A DNA stretch of 64,000 bases, from positions 806,001 through 870,000 of the forward strand of contig NZ_CP038159.1 in the NCBI RefSeq assembly GCF_004526235.1, given 5' to 3'. Below are positions 8,810 through 17,569 of the stretch, piece after piece. Positions within the stretch are counted from its first letter, which is position 1. Each line of letters starts with the position of its first letter. Source of the DNA: Sphingobacterium sp. CZ-2 (GTDB taxonomy: Bacteria > Bacteroidota > Bacteroidia > Sphingobacteriales > Sphingobacteriaceae). The notes below the pieces were generated by a model that did no database searches, was not told the origin of the DNA, and saw only the letters and a program-made list of their open reading frames with translations. The position numbers and the translations under genes were made by a program.

Positions 8810-9619
8810 TCATGAAATAAATCCTTTCACATACTGTTTGGTGATTTCATGCTTAGGATGGAGAAGTAATTCTTCGGTTTTACCGAACTCAATTACTTCT
8901 CCTTGATATAAAAACAGGATATAATCCGAGACCCTTCGGGCTTGCCGAAGGATATGGGTCACCAGAACAATTGTATACCGCTGTTTAAGATCCATCAGCA
9001 GGTTTTCAATGATCTGAGTGGAAATAGGATCCAGTGCCGAAGTAGATTCATCGCCCAGGATGATCTCTGGCTCAACCGCCAATCCTCTAGCCAAACACAG
9101 CCTTTGCTGCTGCCCAATAGAAAGCCTTGTCGCCGAAGAATCCAAACGGTCTTTCACCTCTTCCCAAAGTCCTACATTCCGCAATTGCTGCTCTACGATA
9201 GCTTTAAGCTTACCTTTATCCTTTTCGCCATGGATCTTGGGACCATAAGCAATATTTTCAAATATCGACATCGGAAGCGTAAAAGGTTTCTGCGATAGCA
9301 AACCCATCTTTTTCCGGATATGTGTCACTTCCGCATTCTTGGCATATATATCCTCTCCATTGACCAAAACAGAACCACTGATCTCCACATCCTTACTATC
9401 ATCCAGCAGTCTGTTCAAGGTTTTCAATAAGGTGGTCTTACCACATCCAGAAGGCCCTATGATCGAAGTCACCGAGTTATTGGGGATGCTCAGGTTGATG
9501 TTTTTCAGGATTTCTTGCCCTTCCACCACAACATGCAGATCCTTGATCTGTATATGGGGTTGTTTCAGGCTGATTATGTTTGGTGTTTCTTCTGCTTGGA
9601 GGATAGGAAATGAGTACAT
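8810..9619 (-). CDS. Phosphate ABC transporter ATPase PstB
   Basis: ATPase of the high-affinity phosphate importer. Walker A GPSGCGKT, a signature LSIGQQQR and Walker B IILGDEST are all present in 269 residues. The ATG lies inside pstA, giving a 46-base overlap; no later Met precedes the ABC core, so the overlap appears real and suggests coupled translation. It is the last gene of the pstSCAB operon. phoU, often next to pstB, is absent here. Confidence 0.95.
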   Translation of the reverse strand: MYSFPILQAEETPNIISLKQPHIQIKDLHVVVEGQEILKNINLSIPNNSVTSIIGPSGCGKTTLLKTLNRLLDDSKDVEISGSVLVNGEDIYAKNAEVTHIRKKMGLLSQKPFTLPMSIFENIAYGPKIHGEKDKGKLKAIVEQQLRNVGLWEEVKDRLDSSATRLSIGQQQRLCLARGLAVEPEIILGDESTSALDPISTQIIENLLMDLKQRYTIVLVTHILRQARRVSDYILFLYQGEVIEFGKTEELLLHPKHEITKQYVKGFIS

Positions 9620-10428
9620 AGCACAATAATTAAAATTAAAAATGTAAGGATCAACGCGGAGGCATAAGCCCGACCTTGCACCTCTGGGATAGGACTGCTC
9701 AGTTGGAAGAATATCGCCAAGGGCAGCGTGGCTGTTGGCTCATCTAAGTATTTGGGGATATTATCGGAATAGCCGGTGGTCAACATCACGCCGGCCACAT
9801 CGCCAATAGCGCGACCAAATGCCAATAATAAAGCCGTGAACAAACCTGGTCTGATGTATTTGAGCATCACCTTAGCCGATTCCCAGCGGGTAGCTCCCAA
9901 GGATGCTGTCACATGTTTCAGATCTTGGGGGATGGTACGCAAAAGCTCGTCCAATGTTCTTACCACAATTGGAATGGTCAATAAGGTTATGGTGATTACT
10001 CCACCAAGAAGGGAAGCCCTGATCCCAAAGAAAACCATAATGCTAAAAGCAATTGCTCCATATACGATAGAAGGTATACCAAATAATACATCAAAGAGCA
10101 ATTTGGAAAACCTGGAGATGGCTGTGCCTTGTCGCACATACACATGGAGGTATATCGCTATGGGAATCCCGATCAATGTTGCCAATATTGTAGATAATCC
10201 AGCCAGGTATAATGAACCGATAATCGCATTCAATACACCCCCAGATTTTCCCAGGTAAAATCCTCCCTTAGGTGTTTGAGAAATCATCTCCCAGGTCATA
10301 TGCGGCAAACCCTTGTACAGGATCGTCCCTAAGATCAGAAATAAGGATCCGGTGATCAAAATGCCCGAAAGCTGCATGAGCAATTTGGCAATCTTTTCTT
10401 TTTGAAGTCTTTTCGAAATATTAGCCAT
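9574..10428 (-). CDS. Phosphate ABC transporter permease PstA
   Basis: A 284-residue inner-membrane permease with six predicted membrane helices and the EAA-type loop (around LKHVTASLGATRWES) that contacts PstB. It is 2 bases from pstC and overlaps pstB. With PstC it forms the translocation pore. Length is typical. Confidence 0.95.
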   Translation of the reverse strand: MANISKRLQKEKIAKLLMQLSGILITGSLFLILGTILYKGLPHMTWEMISQTPKGGFYLGKSGGVLNAIIGSLYLAGLSTILATLIGIPIAIYLHVYVRQGTAISRFSKLLFDVLFGIPSIVYGAIAFSIMVFFGIRASLLGGVITITLLTIPIVVRTLDELLRTIPQDLKHVTASLGATRWESAKVMLKYIRPGLFTALLLAFGRAIGDVAGVMLTTGYSDNIPKYLDEPTATLPLAIFFQLSSPIPEVQGRAYASALILTFLILIIVLCTHFLSSKQKKHQT

Positions 10429-10430
10429 AA

Positions 10431-11318
10431 TTAATGTGGAGCTTCTAATTTATTTAATATCAACCTGGAAAGGAGGTTGAACCCAAAAATGATGATGAAA
10501 AGCAACAGCGCTGCAAACATCAATGCAGCATCGTATAGCGGGATAGACATCATCTCTCCAAAATTATTGGCAATAAGTGCTGGAATCGGATAACCAGCGT
10601 CGAATAAACTGTTCGGAACTTTAGGGATGTTCCCACAAACCATCAATACCGCAATGGTTTCTCCAAAAGCACGGGATATTGCCAATACAACGGCGGCAAT
10701 GATGCCTGGCCTAGCTTTCTTAAGGATGACATGCTGGATGGTTTCCCATTTCGTTGCGCCTAAAGAGAGGGAAACCGCCTTCAGTTCTTGAGGAATAGTC
10801 TGTATCACTTCCACCATGATGCTCATCATGATTGGGAATATCATCACCGCTAATACCATCCCCCCAGCAAAAACCGAATAGCCAGATATCTGCAGCCCAA
10901 AAAGTGGGGCTATAACGTCCCTGATCACCGGCACGACAAAAAGGACTCCCCACACGCCATACAAAACAGGAGGAATTGCGGCCAGCACATTGACCAAGGG
11001 CAGCACCATATTCCTTAATCGGTCTTCTGCATACTCAACCAAATACACAGCAGCCAAAATACATAAAGGAACAGCGATCAATAGGGCGATAAGTGTTACC
11101 CAAACCGTACCTAATATAAAAGGCAGAAAACCAAATTCTCCCTTCATGGGCGCCCAAACACTCTTAGAAAGAATGTCCCCTAAGGGATGAGATTCCAATA
11201 AAGGTTGCGATTTGAGTATAAGTCCAATAAAAATCAACAATACTACCAAGAGCATAAATCCCAATAATAAGGCTGAACTGTTTTTGACTAATTTATCCTT
11301 AACTATTCTTCTATCCAT
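10431..11318 (-). CDS. Phosphate ABC transporter permease PstC
   Basis: A 295-residue inner-membrane permease, paired with PstA. It shows six hydrophobic segments and the EAA loop LKAVSLSLGATKWET. The N-terminal basic segment before the first helix fits the inside-positive rule. The gene is 20 bases downstream of pstS and 2 bases upstream of pstA, so it is part of one transcript. Confidence 0.95.
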   Translation of the reverse strand: MDRRIVKDKLVKNSSALLLGFMLLVVLLIFIGLILKSQPLLESHPLGDILSKSVWAPMKGEFGFLPFILGTVWVTLIALLIAVPLCILAAVYLVEYAEDRLRNMVLPLVNVLAAIPPVLYGVWGVLFVVPVIRDVIAPLFGLQISGYSVFAGGMVLAVMIFPIMMSIMVEVIQTIPQELKAVSLSLGATKWETIQHVILKKARPGIIAAVVLAISRAFGETIAVLMVCGNIPKVPNSLFDAGYPIPALIANNFGEMMSIPLYDAALMFAALLLFIIIFGFNLLSRLILNKLEAPH

Positions 11319-11338
11319 GAATACTTACGCTTTTAAGC

Positions 11339-12313
11339 TTATAATTCATTCAATTTTTCTAATTGCCCACCTAACGTAGCACTATCCAATGGCACATAGC
11401 CATGTGCTAATAAATATCCTTGTTCTTTTGCTTGAAGGATAAATCCAAAAAATTCCTTCAGCAGTTTTGATTGCTTTCCTTGTTGAACAACAAACATCAG
11501 GTCTCGTGCCGGAGGCGATGGATAAGAACCGTTGCCAATGGCTTTGGTTAGCGAATCCAGATGCCCATAAAAATCTTCCTGTTCATCTATTCTTCCGTTT
11601 GCATTAATATCTATCGGCAAGGCTCTTATATTATCCGATGTATTCTTTGTATGTAGATCAAAAACATAATTGATATTATTGAATCCAACAGCCAATTCGT
11701 TTTCTTTCACCACTTGAGCTAGACCAGGATCACCAAAAATCCCAATGCCTTTCAGGTCTTCCTGCGACGATTTGAAAAACTTGGCCCAGGTTTCTGCTGC
11801 TCCTGCAGCATCCGACCGACTATAAACCAAAATCGGCTCATCAACCATCCGAGAATCAATATCCTTCCAACGTGTATAGGAACCATGGATGAATATATTT
11901 TCCAATTCTTTGATCGTTAAACCTCTTTTCTTTAGAAGCTCCATATTTGGATGTCGGCTATTGATGGTTGCAATGACAGCATCTTTCGCCACGATAATAG
12001 GAAAGGCTCCTCGATCATTTTCCTGTGGATGAAGGTCACGAGAAACCAATCCAATATCCACCATATCGGTCAACACATCCGCAATACCTTTTCCCGCTCC
12101 GCCTGCCGAGATGTTAAACCGTACATGGGGATGAATCTTCTTAAAATCCTCTGACCATAAAACCGCCAAAGGATATAATGCAAAGGCTCCTGAAATGGAA
12201 ATGGAACCCGAATAACCTCTGTCTGCATGATAGCTTTCCGATTCTTTTGGAGCACAACCTTGCGTTAAAAACATCGATAACAACATGAAATACAAGGATT
12301 TAAATCTATTCAT
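11339..12313 (-). CDS. Phosphate-binding lipoprotein PstS
   Basis: Periplasmic phosphate receptor of the transporter. A type II signal with lipobox LTQGC (C20) marks it as a lipoprotein. The mature part begins with the PstS/SphX-like ISGAFALYPLA segment and contains SAGGAGKG, which fits the phosphate-binding loop. At 324 residues it is of usual size. As first gene of pstSCAB it is probably induced by phosphate limitation; no phoB/phoR pair is in the window. It diverges from the sulfur operon. Confidence 0.93.
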   Translation of the reverse strand: MNRFKSLYFMLLSMFLTQGCAPKESESYHADRGYSGSISISGAFALYPLAVLWSEDFKKIHPHVRFNISAGGAGKGIADVLTDMVDIGLVSRDLHPQENDRGAFPIIVAKDAVIATINSRHPNMELLKKRGLTIKELENIFIHGSYTRWKDIDSRMVDEPILVYSRSDAAGAAETWAKFFKSSQEDLKGIGIFGDPGLAQVVKENELAVGFNNINYVFDLHTKNTSDNIRALPIDINANGRIDEQEDFYGHLDSLTKAIGNGSYPSPPARDLMFVVQQGKQSKLLKEFFGFILQAKEQGYLLAHGYVPLDSATLGGQLEKLNEL

Positions 12314-12356
12314 CCGTCTGAGTTAAACCATCAAAAAAATCAATAACGCTACAAAT

Positions 12357-12411
12357 ATATACTAATTTGGTAGATTTAATATACTATCTAAAAAAATAAT
12401 TTATACATTTG
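12357..12411. promoter_or_regulatory. Divergent pstS/cysI control region
   Basis: The octamer ATATACTA occurs twice, at 12357-12364 and 12379-12386, 22 bases apart. Read as 11-mers (12359-12369, 12370-12380, 12381-12391), the region forms three loosely similar units, in the manner of Pho-box direct repeats. A TACATTTG (-7 type) at 12404-12411 points toward the sulfur operon, leaving a leader of about 65 bases, too short for a known riboswitch. A role in either operon is inferred. Confidence 0.35.
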
Positions 12412-12483
12412 TCCACGGAGATTACAAATTCCATAATGAAAGGGTAATAATGTTATACAATTAATAAACATCAAAGGAATATC

Positions 12484-14592
12484 ATGCAGAGTTTTCGAAC
12501 AGAATTAGAGAATCCTATTGTAGAAAAGGAAATCATTGAGTTGGAACAAAAGATTCGGGCATATCAGAAAGGGGAGGTACCAGAGGAAAAATTCCGATCG
12601 CTTAGACTGGCGCGTGGAGTATACGGGCAAAGGCAGGCAGGGGTCCAGATGGTCCGGATCAAATTACCATTTGGAAAGGTCACTTTTAAACAAATATTGA
12701 AGATTGCTGATATTTCGGATGAATATGCAAGTAGCAACCTGCATCTGACCACCCGCCAGGATATTCAGATACACTATGTAAGTTTAGACAGAACACCGGA
12801 GTTATGGGCTAAACTTGCGGAAGACGACATGACCTTGCGAGAAGCATGTGGAAATACAGTCAGAAACGTAACGGCCTCTGCAACGGCAGGAATTGATCCG
12901 CTTGAACCATTTGATGTATCTCCGTATGCACATAAAACCTTCAGCTATTTCCTACGAAATCCCATCTGCGCCGAAATGGGGCGAAAATTTAAGATATCCT
13001 TTTCCTCGAGTGAAAAAGACACCGCCTTTTCCTATATCCATGATTTCGGATTCATACCCAAAATCAAAACTATCAATGGTAAAGAATTAAGAGGTTTCAA
13101 AGTCCTTTTGGCAGGCGGATTGGGCGCACAACCGATCTTGGGTCAAGTGGTATCTGAATTTCTACATGAGGATGAAATCATCCCTTATATGGAAGCCACC
13201 CTCCGGGTATTCGATCGTTATGGCGAAAGGAACAACCGCAATAAGGCCAGGTTCAAGTACCTCGTTCAAAAACTTGGTTTTGAAGAAGTTTTAGCGCTTA
13301 TCGAACAGGAAAAAATAGCCATAAAAAACCAAAAGGTAGCCATCGATGCCTGGGTAGAGGAGCCTTTAGAATTACCTAATCATCCAATAAAAGAAGTTAA
13401 ACCTGTGGATGAACCAGCTTTCTTCCTGTGGAAAAGCACGAATACCTTTGAACAGAAACAATCAGGTTTTTTCGGCGTATATGTCCAAGTGCAAACAGGA
13501 GACCTCTCCACAGATAAGGCTAGAAAACTGATCGAAGGCGTGAAGGATCATATTGCGGATGATATACGGATCACTCAGGACCAAAATCTACTGTTCAAAT
13601 ATGTAAGACCATCGTCCCTGCCGCATTTATTCAATGTATTGCATGATTTGGGGCTGGCAAAAGCAGGTTATAACAGTACTGCAGATATCACTACCTGCCC
13701 AGGTACGGACACCTGTAACCTAGGCATTTCCAATTCTACGGAAATGGCAAGGGTCTTGGAAAACTATATTCATGAGTTTCATCCTGATTTCATCCGGGAA
13801 CAGGAATTGAAGATCAAGATTTCTGGCTGCATGAACAGCTGTGGACAACATGGATTGGCACATATTGGTTTTCATGGCAGTTCGGTGAAGGCTGGAGGCG
13901 CTGTTGTTCCTGCTGCGCAGGTAATGCTTGGAGGCGGAACAGTAGGCGATGGCATAGGCAGGGTAGCCGAACGGGTGATCAAAGTTCCTACCAAACGCGT
14001 GCTTCAAGTAATAGATCTCCTTTTGAATGATTTTAAAAGCAATAAAAGAAACGACCAGAATTTCCACCGTTATTACGATGCGCATGGAAAGGATCATTTC
14101 TACCGTTTGTTGAAACCTTTAGCTGACCTGAGCAACCTGACAGCCGATGAAATGCTCGATTGGGGTCATGAAGAGACTTTTGCCACCGCTATTGGCGTTG
14201 GTGAATGTGCTGGGGTGATGATCGACCTGGTGGCGACTCTCTTATTGGAAGCCGAGGAAAAATTGGACCTGGCCACGTTGGCCTTAAATCAAGAGCAATT
14301 CGCCGATGCGATCTACCATGCCTATTCAGCATTTGTATGGACTGCCAAAGCCCTGTTGCTGGATCGGGGGATCAATGTCTCTACCCAATCGGCCGTTATC
14401 CAGGAGTTTGATCAACAGTACATCAATGATGGCAGCTTCAACTTGCCTAACACATTTGAACAGCGGGTGTTACAGATCAACAAATATGCACCGTCCAAAG
14501 AATTTGCAGCGACTTATATCCTTCAAGCTCAAGCATTCTATCTGGAAGCGGCAGCCCGAAGAGAAGAATTAAAATCATTAGTAAACCATTAA
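12484..14592 (+). CDS. Ferredoxin-type sulfite reductase with C-terminal HEPN-like domain
   Basis: Reduces sulfite to sulfide with siroheme and a 4Fe-4S cluster. The 702-residue protein has two SiR/NiR half-domains with cluster cysteines in CPGTDTC and CMNSC. Residues after about 570 form an added helical domain whose DAIYHAYSAFVWTAKALL segment looks like a HEPN domain, without a clear RxxxxH catalytic motif. Its operon partners (siroheme synthesis, APS reductase, CysDN) argue for sulfite and not nitrite as substrate. No flavoprotein subunit gene is present, so ferredoxin is the probable donor. Confidence 0.9.
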   Translation: MQSFRTELENPIVEKEIIELEQKIRAYQKGEVPEEKFRSLRLARGVYGQRQAGVQMVRIKLPFGKVTFKQILKIADISDEYASSNLHLTTRQDIQIHYVSLDRTPELWAKLAEDDMTLREACGNTVRNVTASATAGIDPLEPFDVSPYAHKTFSYFLRNPICAEMGRKFKISFSSSEKDTAFSYIHDFGFIPKIKTINGKELRGFKVLLAGGLGAQPILGQVVSEFLHEDEIIPYMEATLRVFDRYGERNNRNKARFKYLVQKLGFEEVLALIEQEKIAIKNQKVAIDAWVEEPLELPNHPIKEVKPVDEPAFFLWKSTNTFEQKQSGFFGVYVQVQTGDLSTDKARKLIEGVKDHIADDIRITQDQNLLFKYVRPSSLPHLFNVLHDLGLAKAGYNSTADITTCPGTDTCNLGISNSTEMARVLENYIHEFHPDFIREQELKIKISGCMNSCGQHGLAHIGFHGSSVKAGGAVVPAAQVMLGGGTVGDGIGRVAERVIKVPTKRVLQVIDLLLNDFKSNKRNDQNFHRYYDAHGKDHFYRLLKPLADLSNLTADEMLDWGHEETFATAIGVGECAGVMIDLVATLLLEAEEKLDLATLALNQEQFADAIYHAYSAFVWTAKALLLDRGINVSTQSAVIQEFDQQYINDGSFNLPNTFEQRVLQINKYAPSKEFAATYILQAQAFYLEAAARREELKSLVNH

Positions 14593-14607
14593 TATACAGC
14601 AAACAAC

Positions 14608-15378
14608 ATGACACAAGTGAAAGCAAAGGTTACTTTAGTTGGAGCAGGGCCAGGCGACCCAGATCTAATTACGTTAAAGGGAATGAAAGCCATAGCGTCT
14701 GCTGATGTTATTCTTTACGATGCCCTAGTCAATGAATGCTTATTAGCAGAAGCACCAGCCCACTGTACTAAAATATATGTAGGAAAAAGGGCGGAAAGGC
14801 TCTCTACTTCACAGGATTATATCAATCAATTGATGGTCGAATATGCATTGACCCATGGGCATGTAGTTCGTTTAAAGGGGGGCGACCCTTTTGTATTCGG
14901 TAGAGGTGGCGAGGAACTCGATTTCGTTAGAACCTTTGGTATTGAAACCGCTGTAGTTCCAGGTATATCGTCTTCCGTAGGTTTAACAGCATTGCAGGAA
15001 ATCCCCTTGACCTATCGAGGAATAGCCGAATCTTTTTGGGTGATTACCGGCTCCACATCTGATGGAAGGATCTCAGAAGATTTATTTGCTGCCGTAAAAA
15101 CCAATGCAACCGTGGTGGTATTGATGGGATTTGCAAAGCTTAAGCAAATCGTCAAGCTTTATCAGGATGCTGGAAAAGGAGAATTGCCGATCGCACTCAT
15201 CCAAAATGGTTCCTTGGAAAATGAAAAAGTGGTTTTAGGACGAATAGACTCTATTATCGAAGCCGTTGAAGAAAATAAGATAGGCGTTCCTGCCATTATC
15301 GTGCTTGGTGAGGTAGTCGCTAAACATCAACAATTTGAACAGGTAAAAAAAGAACTTTTAAGCTCCGTTGCATCATGA
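14608..15378 (+). CDS. Uroporphyrinogen-III C-methyltransferase
   Basis: First step of siroheme formation: two SAM-dependent methylations of uroporphyrinogen III to precorrin-2. The 256-residue protein carries the GAGPGDPDLIT N-terminal motif, VRLKGGDPFVFGRGGEE and the VVPGISS segment of SUMT enzymes. It makes the cofactor used by the sulfite reductase encoded 15 bases upstream. Its end overlaps the next gene by 4 bases. It is a stand-alone SUMT, unlike the fused CysG of enterobacteria. Confidence 0.95.
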   Translation: MTQVKAKVTLVGAGPGDPDLITLKGMKAIASADVILYDALVNECLLAEAPAHCTKIYVGKRAERLSTSQDYINQLMVEYALTHGHVVRLKGGDPFVFGRGGEELDFVRTFGIETAVVPGISSSVGLTALQEIPLTYRGIAESFWVITGSTSDGRISEDLFAAVKTNATVVVLMGFAKLKQIVKLYQDAGKGELPIALIQNGSLENEKVVLGRIDSIIEAVEENKIGVPAIIVLGEVVAKHQQFEQVKKELLSSVAS

Positions 15379-15968
15379 ACGAGTTATTCCCCATATACCT
15401 GAAATTGGATCAGTTACAGACTTTGCTGGTAGGAGCAGGACCTGTCGGATTGGAGAAATTACAGGCAATATTAAGCAATTCGCCACATGCTCAAGTCATG
15501 GTGGTAGCAAAGGAGATCACTCCAGCATTTCGGGAATTCGCAAATGGGAAACCAAATGTGGACATCCATGAAAGAGCCTTTCAGGATAATGATGTGGAGA
15601 ATAAGCATATCATCATCCTGGCCAGCAATAACCCAACTTTCAATGAGCAAGTAAGAGAATTGGCCAAGAGTAGGCATATTCTATTAAATGTGGCAGACAA
15701 ACCGGCTTTATGTGATTTTTACCTGGGATCGGTTGTTCAAAAAGGCAACCTAAAGATCGGCATATCCAGCAATGGGAAGTCACCCACCATCAGCAAAAGA
15801 TTAAAGGAATTCTTGCAGGATATCTTACCGGAGGAAATTGATGAGAGCCTGGAGTTATTATCCAGCTATCGCAATCAGCTTAGAGGCAATCTAAAAGAAA
15901 AAATAAAGGTGTTGAATGAACATACCAAAGGATTAATTGCAGATTATGAACAGGGTAGCAGAAATTAA
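15375..15968 (+). CDS. Precorrin-2 dehydrogenase / sirohydrochlorin ferrochelatase-like
   Basis: Completes siroheme from precorrin-2 by NAD-dependent oxidation, and perhaps iron insertion. The 197-residue protein is Met8/CysG-N-like, with a Rossmann nucleotide loop VGAGPVGLEK near residue 20 and the GISSNGKSPTISKRLKE segment of the dimerisation domain. It overlaps the preceding methyltransferase gene by 4 bases and the following cysH by about 20, so translation of the three is probably coupled. Confidence 0.93.
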   Translation: MNELFPIYLKLDQLQTLLVGAGPVGLEKLQAILSNSPHAQVMVVAKEITPAFREFANGKPNVDIHERAFQDNDVENKHIIILASNNPTFNEQVRELAKSRHILLNVADKPALCDFYLGSVVQKGNLKIGISSNGKSPTISKRLKEFLQDILPEEIDESLELLSSYRNQLRGNLKEKIKVLNEHTKGLIADYEQGSRN

Positions 15969-16650
15969 ACAGGAGATTCAAGGGCTTGATGCGATCGGAA
16001 TTCTAACCTATGTGGATACTAAGTTTGGGAGCAATGCTGTGTTCACAACCTCCTTTGGTATAGAGGATCAAGTGATCACCCATTTATTGGCTTCCATCAG
16101 AAGTCAAGCCCAATTGATCACCTTAGATACTGGTCGACTTTTTCCAGAGACCTATTATGTATGGAACCGGACCTTGGAAACCTACCGAATGCCCATTCGG
16201 GCATATTATCCAAATACATCAGCTGTAGAAGAACTTGTTAACAAAAAAGGCCCTTCCAGTTTTTATCAATCCATAGAGGATCGAAAGGAATGTTGTTATA
16301 TCCGAAAGATTGAACCCTTAAAAAGGGCTATCCACGGATATGAGGTATGGATCACGGGAATCCGAAGAGAGCAATCCGATAACCGCGATCAAATGGAGCC
16401 AGTGGAATGGGATGCATCCAATCAAATCATCAAAATACATCCGTTATTTGATTGGACATTGGCAGAAGTTGAACTTCAACTAAAGAATAACTTCATACCT
16501 TATAATCCATTACACGACAAAGGTTTTCCAAGTATTGGATGCCAACCTTGTACACGAGCTATACAGGCAGGCGAAGACTTTAGGGCAGGACGTTGGTGGT
16601 GGGAAGATAAAAGCAAAAAGGAGTGTGGATTACATCAGATTACGAAATAA
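15946..16650 (+). CDS. Iron-sulfur adenylylsulfate (APS) reductase, CysH family
   Basis: Reduces activated sulfate to sulfite with thioredoxin. The frame extends to a TTG at 15937, but the ATG at 15946 gives a better 234-residue start. It has the paired cysteines C116-C117 and C199-xx-C202 that bind a 4Fe-4S cluster, and the catalytic Cys in ECGLH (C227). The CC plus CxxC pattern marks enzymes that use APS directly, as opposed to the E. coli PAPS reductase. This agrees with the lack of an APS kinase gene in the operon. Confidence 0.93.
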   Translation: MNRVAEIKQEIQGLDAIGILTYVDTKFGSNAVFTTSFGIEDQVITHLLASIRSQAQLITLDTGRLFPETYYVWNRTLETYRMPIRAYYPNTSAVEELVNKKGPSSFYQSIEDRKECCYIRKIEPLKRAIHGYEVWITGIRREQSDNRDQMEPVEWDASNQIIKIHPLFDWTLAEVELQLKNNFIPYNPLHDKGFPSIGCQPCTRAIQAGEDFRAGRWWWEDKSKKECGLHQITK

Positions 16651-16660
16651 GAACATAAGC

Positions 16661-17551
16661 ATGGATTATTTAGATCATTTAGAGGCGGAAGCCATTTATA
16701 TATTAAGAGAAGTTGCCGGGCAATTTGAAAAGCCAGCCTTATTATTCTCTGGGGGAAAAGATTCCATCACCTTGGTGCACTTGGCTAAGAAAGCCTTTCG
16801 GCCTGGAAAATTCCCTTTTCCTTTAGTGCATATCGATACAGGGCATAATTTCCAGGAAACATTAGATTTTAGGGATCAATTGGTTAAAGAAACTGGCGAG
16901 CAATTGATCGTTGCCTATGTTCAGGATAGCATAGATCAAGGGAAGGCGATTGAGCAAAAAGGCAAAAACGCCAGTCGAAACGCGCTGCAGACCATTACGC
17001 TGTTGGATACCATCGAACAACATGGATTTGATGCTTGTATTGGTGGGGCAAGGAGGGATGAGGAAAAAGCTCGGGCAAAGGAAAGGATATTTTCGGTTAG
17101 GGATGATTTTGGACAATGGGATCCAAAGAGGCAAAGACCTGAACTGTGGAATATCTTCAATGGGAAGATTCAGAAAGGTGAGAATGTCCGCGTATTTCCC
17201 ATTTCCAATTGGACGGAAATGGATGTATGGAACTATATAAAAAGAGAGCAGATAGCCATTCCGTCCATCTATTTCAGTCACGAAAGAGAGGTGGTTTTTA
17301 GGAATGGGCAATGGATGGCTGCACATCCTGTCCTACAATTAGATCAAGAAGATAATATTAAAAATAAATCCGTAAGATTCAGAACAATAGGAGATATTAC
17401 CTGTACAGCTGCAGTAGATTCAGAAGCGAATACCTTGGATGACATTATCGCAGAAATAAAAGCTTCTACGGTAAGCGAAAGAGGAGCAAGAATGGACGAT
17501 AAGGTATCGGAAGCCGCGATGGAAGAGCGCAAGAAACAAGGTTATTTTTAA
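16661..17551 (+). CDS. Sulfate adenylyltransferase small subunit CysD
   Basis: Catalytic subunit that makes APS from ATP and sulfate. The product is 296 residues, with the PP-loop SGGKDS near residue 28 and the GGARRDEEKARAKER segment typical of CysD. The open frame continues upstream into cysH, but the ATG at 16661, 10 bases past the cysH stop, starts the recognisable domain. It acts together with CysN, the next gene. Confidence 0.96.
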   Translation: MDYLDHLEAEAIYILREVAGQFEKPALLFSGGKDSITLVHLAKKAFRPGKFPFPLVHIDTGHNFQETLDFRDQLVKETGEQLIVAYVQDSIDQGKAIEQKGKNASRNALQTITLLDTIEQHGFDACIGGARRDEEKARAKERIFSVRDDFGQWDPKRQRPELWNIFNGKIQKGENVRVFPISNWTEMDVWNYIKREQIAIPSIYFSHEREVVFRNGQWMAAHPVLQLDQEDNIKNKSVRFRTIGDITCTAAVDSEANTLDDIIAEIKASTVSERGARMDDKVSEAAMEERKKQGYF

Positions 17552-17569
17552 ACTTAGTATAGCATCATC

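Noticed and set aside
12314..12483. Riboswitch in the sulfur operon leader
   Set aside because: The predicted leader of about 65 bases is too short and lacks a recognisable SAM-type fold.
16535..16660. Upstream extension of cysD into cysH
   Set aside because: The extension lies in another frame of cysH coding sequence; the ATG at 16661 starts the conserved domain.
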